Shown here piece by piece: positions 6,244-6,545 of a stretch of 6,545 bases of DNA. Source of the stretch: Nitrospirota bacterium (GTDB lineage Bacteria; Nitrospirota; Thermodesulfovibrionia; UBA6902); contig WFVK01000072.1 of the NCBI GenBank assembly GCA_015491705.1, positions 1-6,545 on the forward strand. Reading direction: 5' to 3'. Position numbers and translations under genes: made by a program. Within the stretch, counting starts at the first letter, position 1. The number at the start of each line of letters is the position of its first letter. The notes under the pieces are model-generated. The model made no database searches. It had not been told where the DNA came from and worked only from the letters and a program-made list of their open reading frames with translations.

Positions 6244-6302
6244 GCAATGCGGCAGATTCCCGTGGCCGTTCATGCAATATCAAGGTGAATCGTTTAATGT
6301 CC

Positions 6303-6331
6303 AGTATAAAATACTCCGGTGTAATTATCAA
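6303..6331 (-). promoter_or_regulatory. Sigma-70-type promoter for the nnr operon
   Basis: On the - strand TTGATA (6326-6331) and TATACT (6303-6308) are separated by exactly 17 bp. Each hexamer matches consensus at 5 of 6 positions, making this the best promoter-like sequence in the window. It points into nnr and probably drives all seven genes. Confidence 0.65.
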
Positions 6332-6338
6332 TTTCAGG

Positions 6339-6374
6339 AAGGCGGAAAAGGAAAAGGCTTATTTGCCCGCCCTT
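6339..6374. repeat. Imperfect inverted repeat between the divergent promoters
   Basis: AAGGCGG (6339-6345) faces CCGCCCTT (6367-6374), complementary apart from one extra base. It lies between the two divergent promoters and its right arm touches the -35 box of the rightward promoter. It could be an operator or simply chance; no regulator is encoded in the visible neighbourhood. Confidence 0.25.
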
Positions 6375-6401
6375 GCATTGATAAGTATTACGTGGTATAA
6401 A
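6373..6401 (+). promoter_or_regulatory. Sigma-70-type promoter for the lipoprotein gene
   Basis: TTGCAT (6373-6378) and TATAAA (6396-6401) are 17 bp apart. The -10 matches 5 of 6 consensus bases and the -35 matches the TTG start only. The predicted leader to the ATG at 6473 is about 65 nt. A perfect TATAAT at 6431-6436 is an alternative -10 but has no good -35 at the right distance. Confidence 0.5.
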
Positions 6402-6460
6402 ATAGGGGAGGTTCGGGTGGTCTTGCGGATTATAATTTCAAGGTATTTCTACCGGTATTA

Positions 6461-6467
6461 AAGGAGG
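6461..6467 (+). promoter_or_regulatory. Shine-Dalgarno site of the lipoprotein gene
   Basis: AAGGAGG ends 5 bp before the ATG at 6473, a full-strength ribosome binding site that supports the short partial reading frame at the window's right edge. Confidence 0.8.
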
Positions 6468-6472
6468 ATGTT

Positions 6473-6545
6473 ATGAGAAAGATATTATCATTGGCGGCGG
6501 TTGCGGCATTATCCGCCTTTCTGCTGAGCTGTACGGTTCCCCAGG
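6473..6545 (+). CDS. Start of a lipoprotein gene (signal peptide only; runs off the window)
   Basis: Only 24 codons are visible. They encode a textbook lipoprotein signal: M-R-K, a hydrophobic stretch rich in Ala and Leu (residues 4-16), then the lipobox L17-L18-S19-C20, followed by T-V-P-Q. Signal peptidase II should cut before C20, which is then lipidated. Threonine at +2 rather than aspartate suggests outer membrane sorting under the rule known from enterobacteria, if that rule holds here. The mature protein lies outside the window, so its function is unknown. The start is fixed by AAGGAGG and a promoter is visible upstream. The gene diverges from nnr. Confidence 0.85.
   Translation, partial: MRKILSLAAVAALSAFLLSCTVPQ

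Larger units (their letters stand above)
6156..6296 (-). promoter_or_regulatory. Long 5' leader of the nnr operon
   Basis: If transcription begins about 7 bp past the -10 box at 6303-6308, the nnr mRNA has a leader of roughly 140 nt. It holds a perfect 6-bp hairpin (CTGCCG 6232-6237 with CGGCAG 6250-6255, 12-nt loop). It also holds an imperfect direct repeat, GCCGGTTTATGCAAT (6234-6248) and GCCGTTCATGCAAT (6265-6278), with a period of about 31 bp. I recognise no known riboswitch or attenuator class and no T-tracted terminator. No convincing coding gene covers the 6156-6472 interval; it holds this leader, two divergent promoters and the start of the lipoprotein leader. Confidence 0.4.

Noticed and set aside
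6149..6331. 60-codon - strand frame overlapping the nnr start
   Set aside because: Its ATG coincides with the -35 box of the nnr promoter, it has no good ribosome binding site, and it shows no domain.
1..6545. A complete novel defence or mobile system
   Set aside because: Only one truncated defence-type gene and one partial neighbour are present; everything from 748 to 6155 is recognisable housekeeping, and no tRNA, rRNA, transposase or CRISPR array was seen.

Overview
This 6.5 kb bacterial window joins two unlike parts. At the left edge (1 to about 730, + strand) is accessory DNA: the C-terminal end of a winged-helix protein, then the broken start of a DUF1156-family DNA methylase of the kind found in anti-phage loci. 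From 748 to 6155, on the - strand, is a compact seven-gene housekeeping operon. Transcribed from right to left it reads nnr (NAD(P)HX repair), pgeF (laccase-fold YfiH family), a two-CBS-domain protein, tsaE (t6A tRNA modification ATPase), nadK (NAD kinase), a family 4 [4Fe-4S] uracil-DNA glycosylase and a HIT-family nucleotide hydrolase/transferase. The right edge (6473 on, + strand) holds the start of a lipoprotein gene diverging from nnr.

The lipobox shows a Gram-negative-style lipoprotein system. Ribosome binding sites are strong (GGAGG) and GC content is moderate. The gene mix (family 4 UDG, CBS protein, AP4A-phosphorylase-like HIT protein, NAD kinase, YfiH) would suit a deltaproteobacterial-grade or Nitrospirota-like anaerobe. 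That placement rests on overall protein character only and is tentative.

The operon is tightly coupled. pgeF to CBS is 50 bp, CBS to tsaE overlap by 17 bp, tsaE to nadK overlap as ATGA, and UDG to HIT are 6 bp apart with the HIT Shine-Dalgarno straddling the UDG stop. A well-matched sigma-70-type promoter on the - strand (TTGATA-17-TATACT, 6303-6331) would give nnr a leader of roughly 140 nt. A divergent promoter (TTGCAT-17-TATAAA, 6373-6401) faces the lipoprotein. Several products handle adenine or nicotinamide nucleotides: Nnr repairs NAD(P)HX, NadK makes NADP, TsaE is an ATPase, HIT proteins cleave dinucleotides, and CBS domains often bind adenylates.

I do not see a complete novel system here. 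The points most worth a second look are (i) the DUF1156 methylase relic, frameshifted and cut off about 20 bp from the HIT stop codon, which marks an island or deletion boundary, and (ii) a short GC-rich motif (core CCTGCCG, up to 16 identical bases) found in three separate non-coding gaps of the operon, twice within a hairpin.
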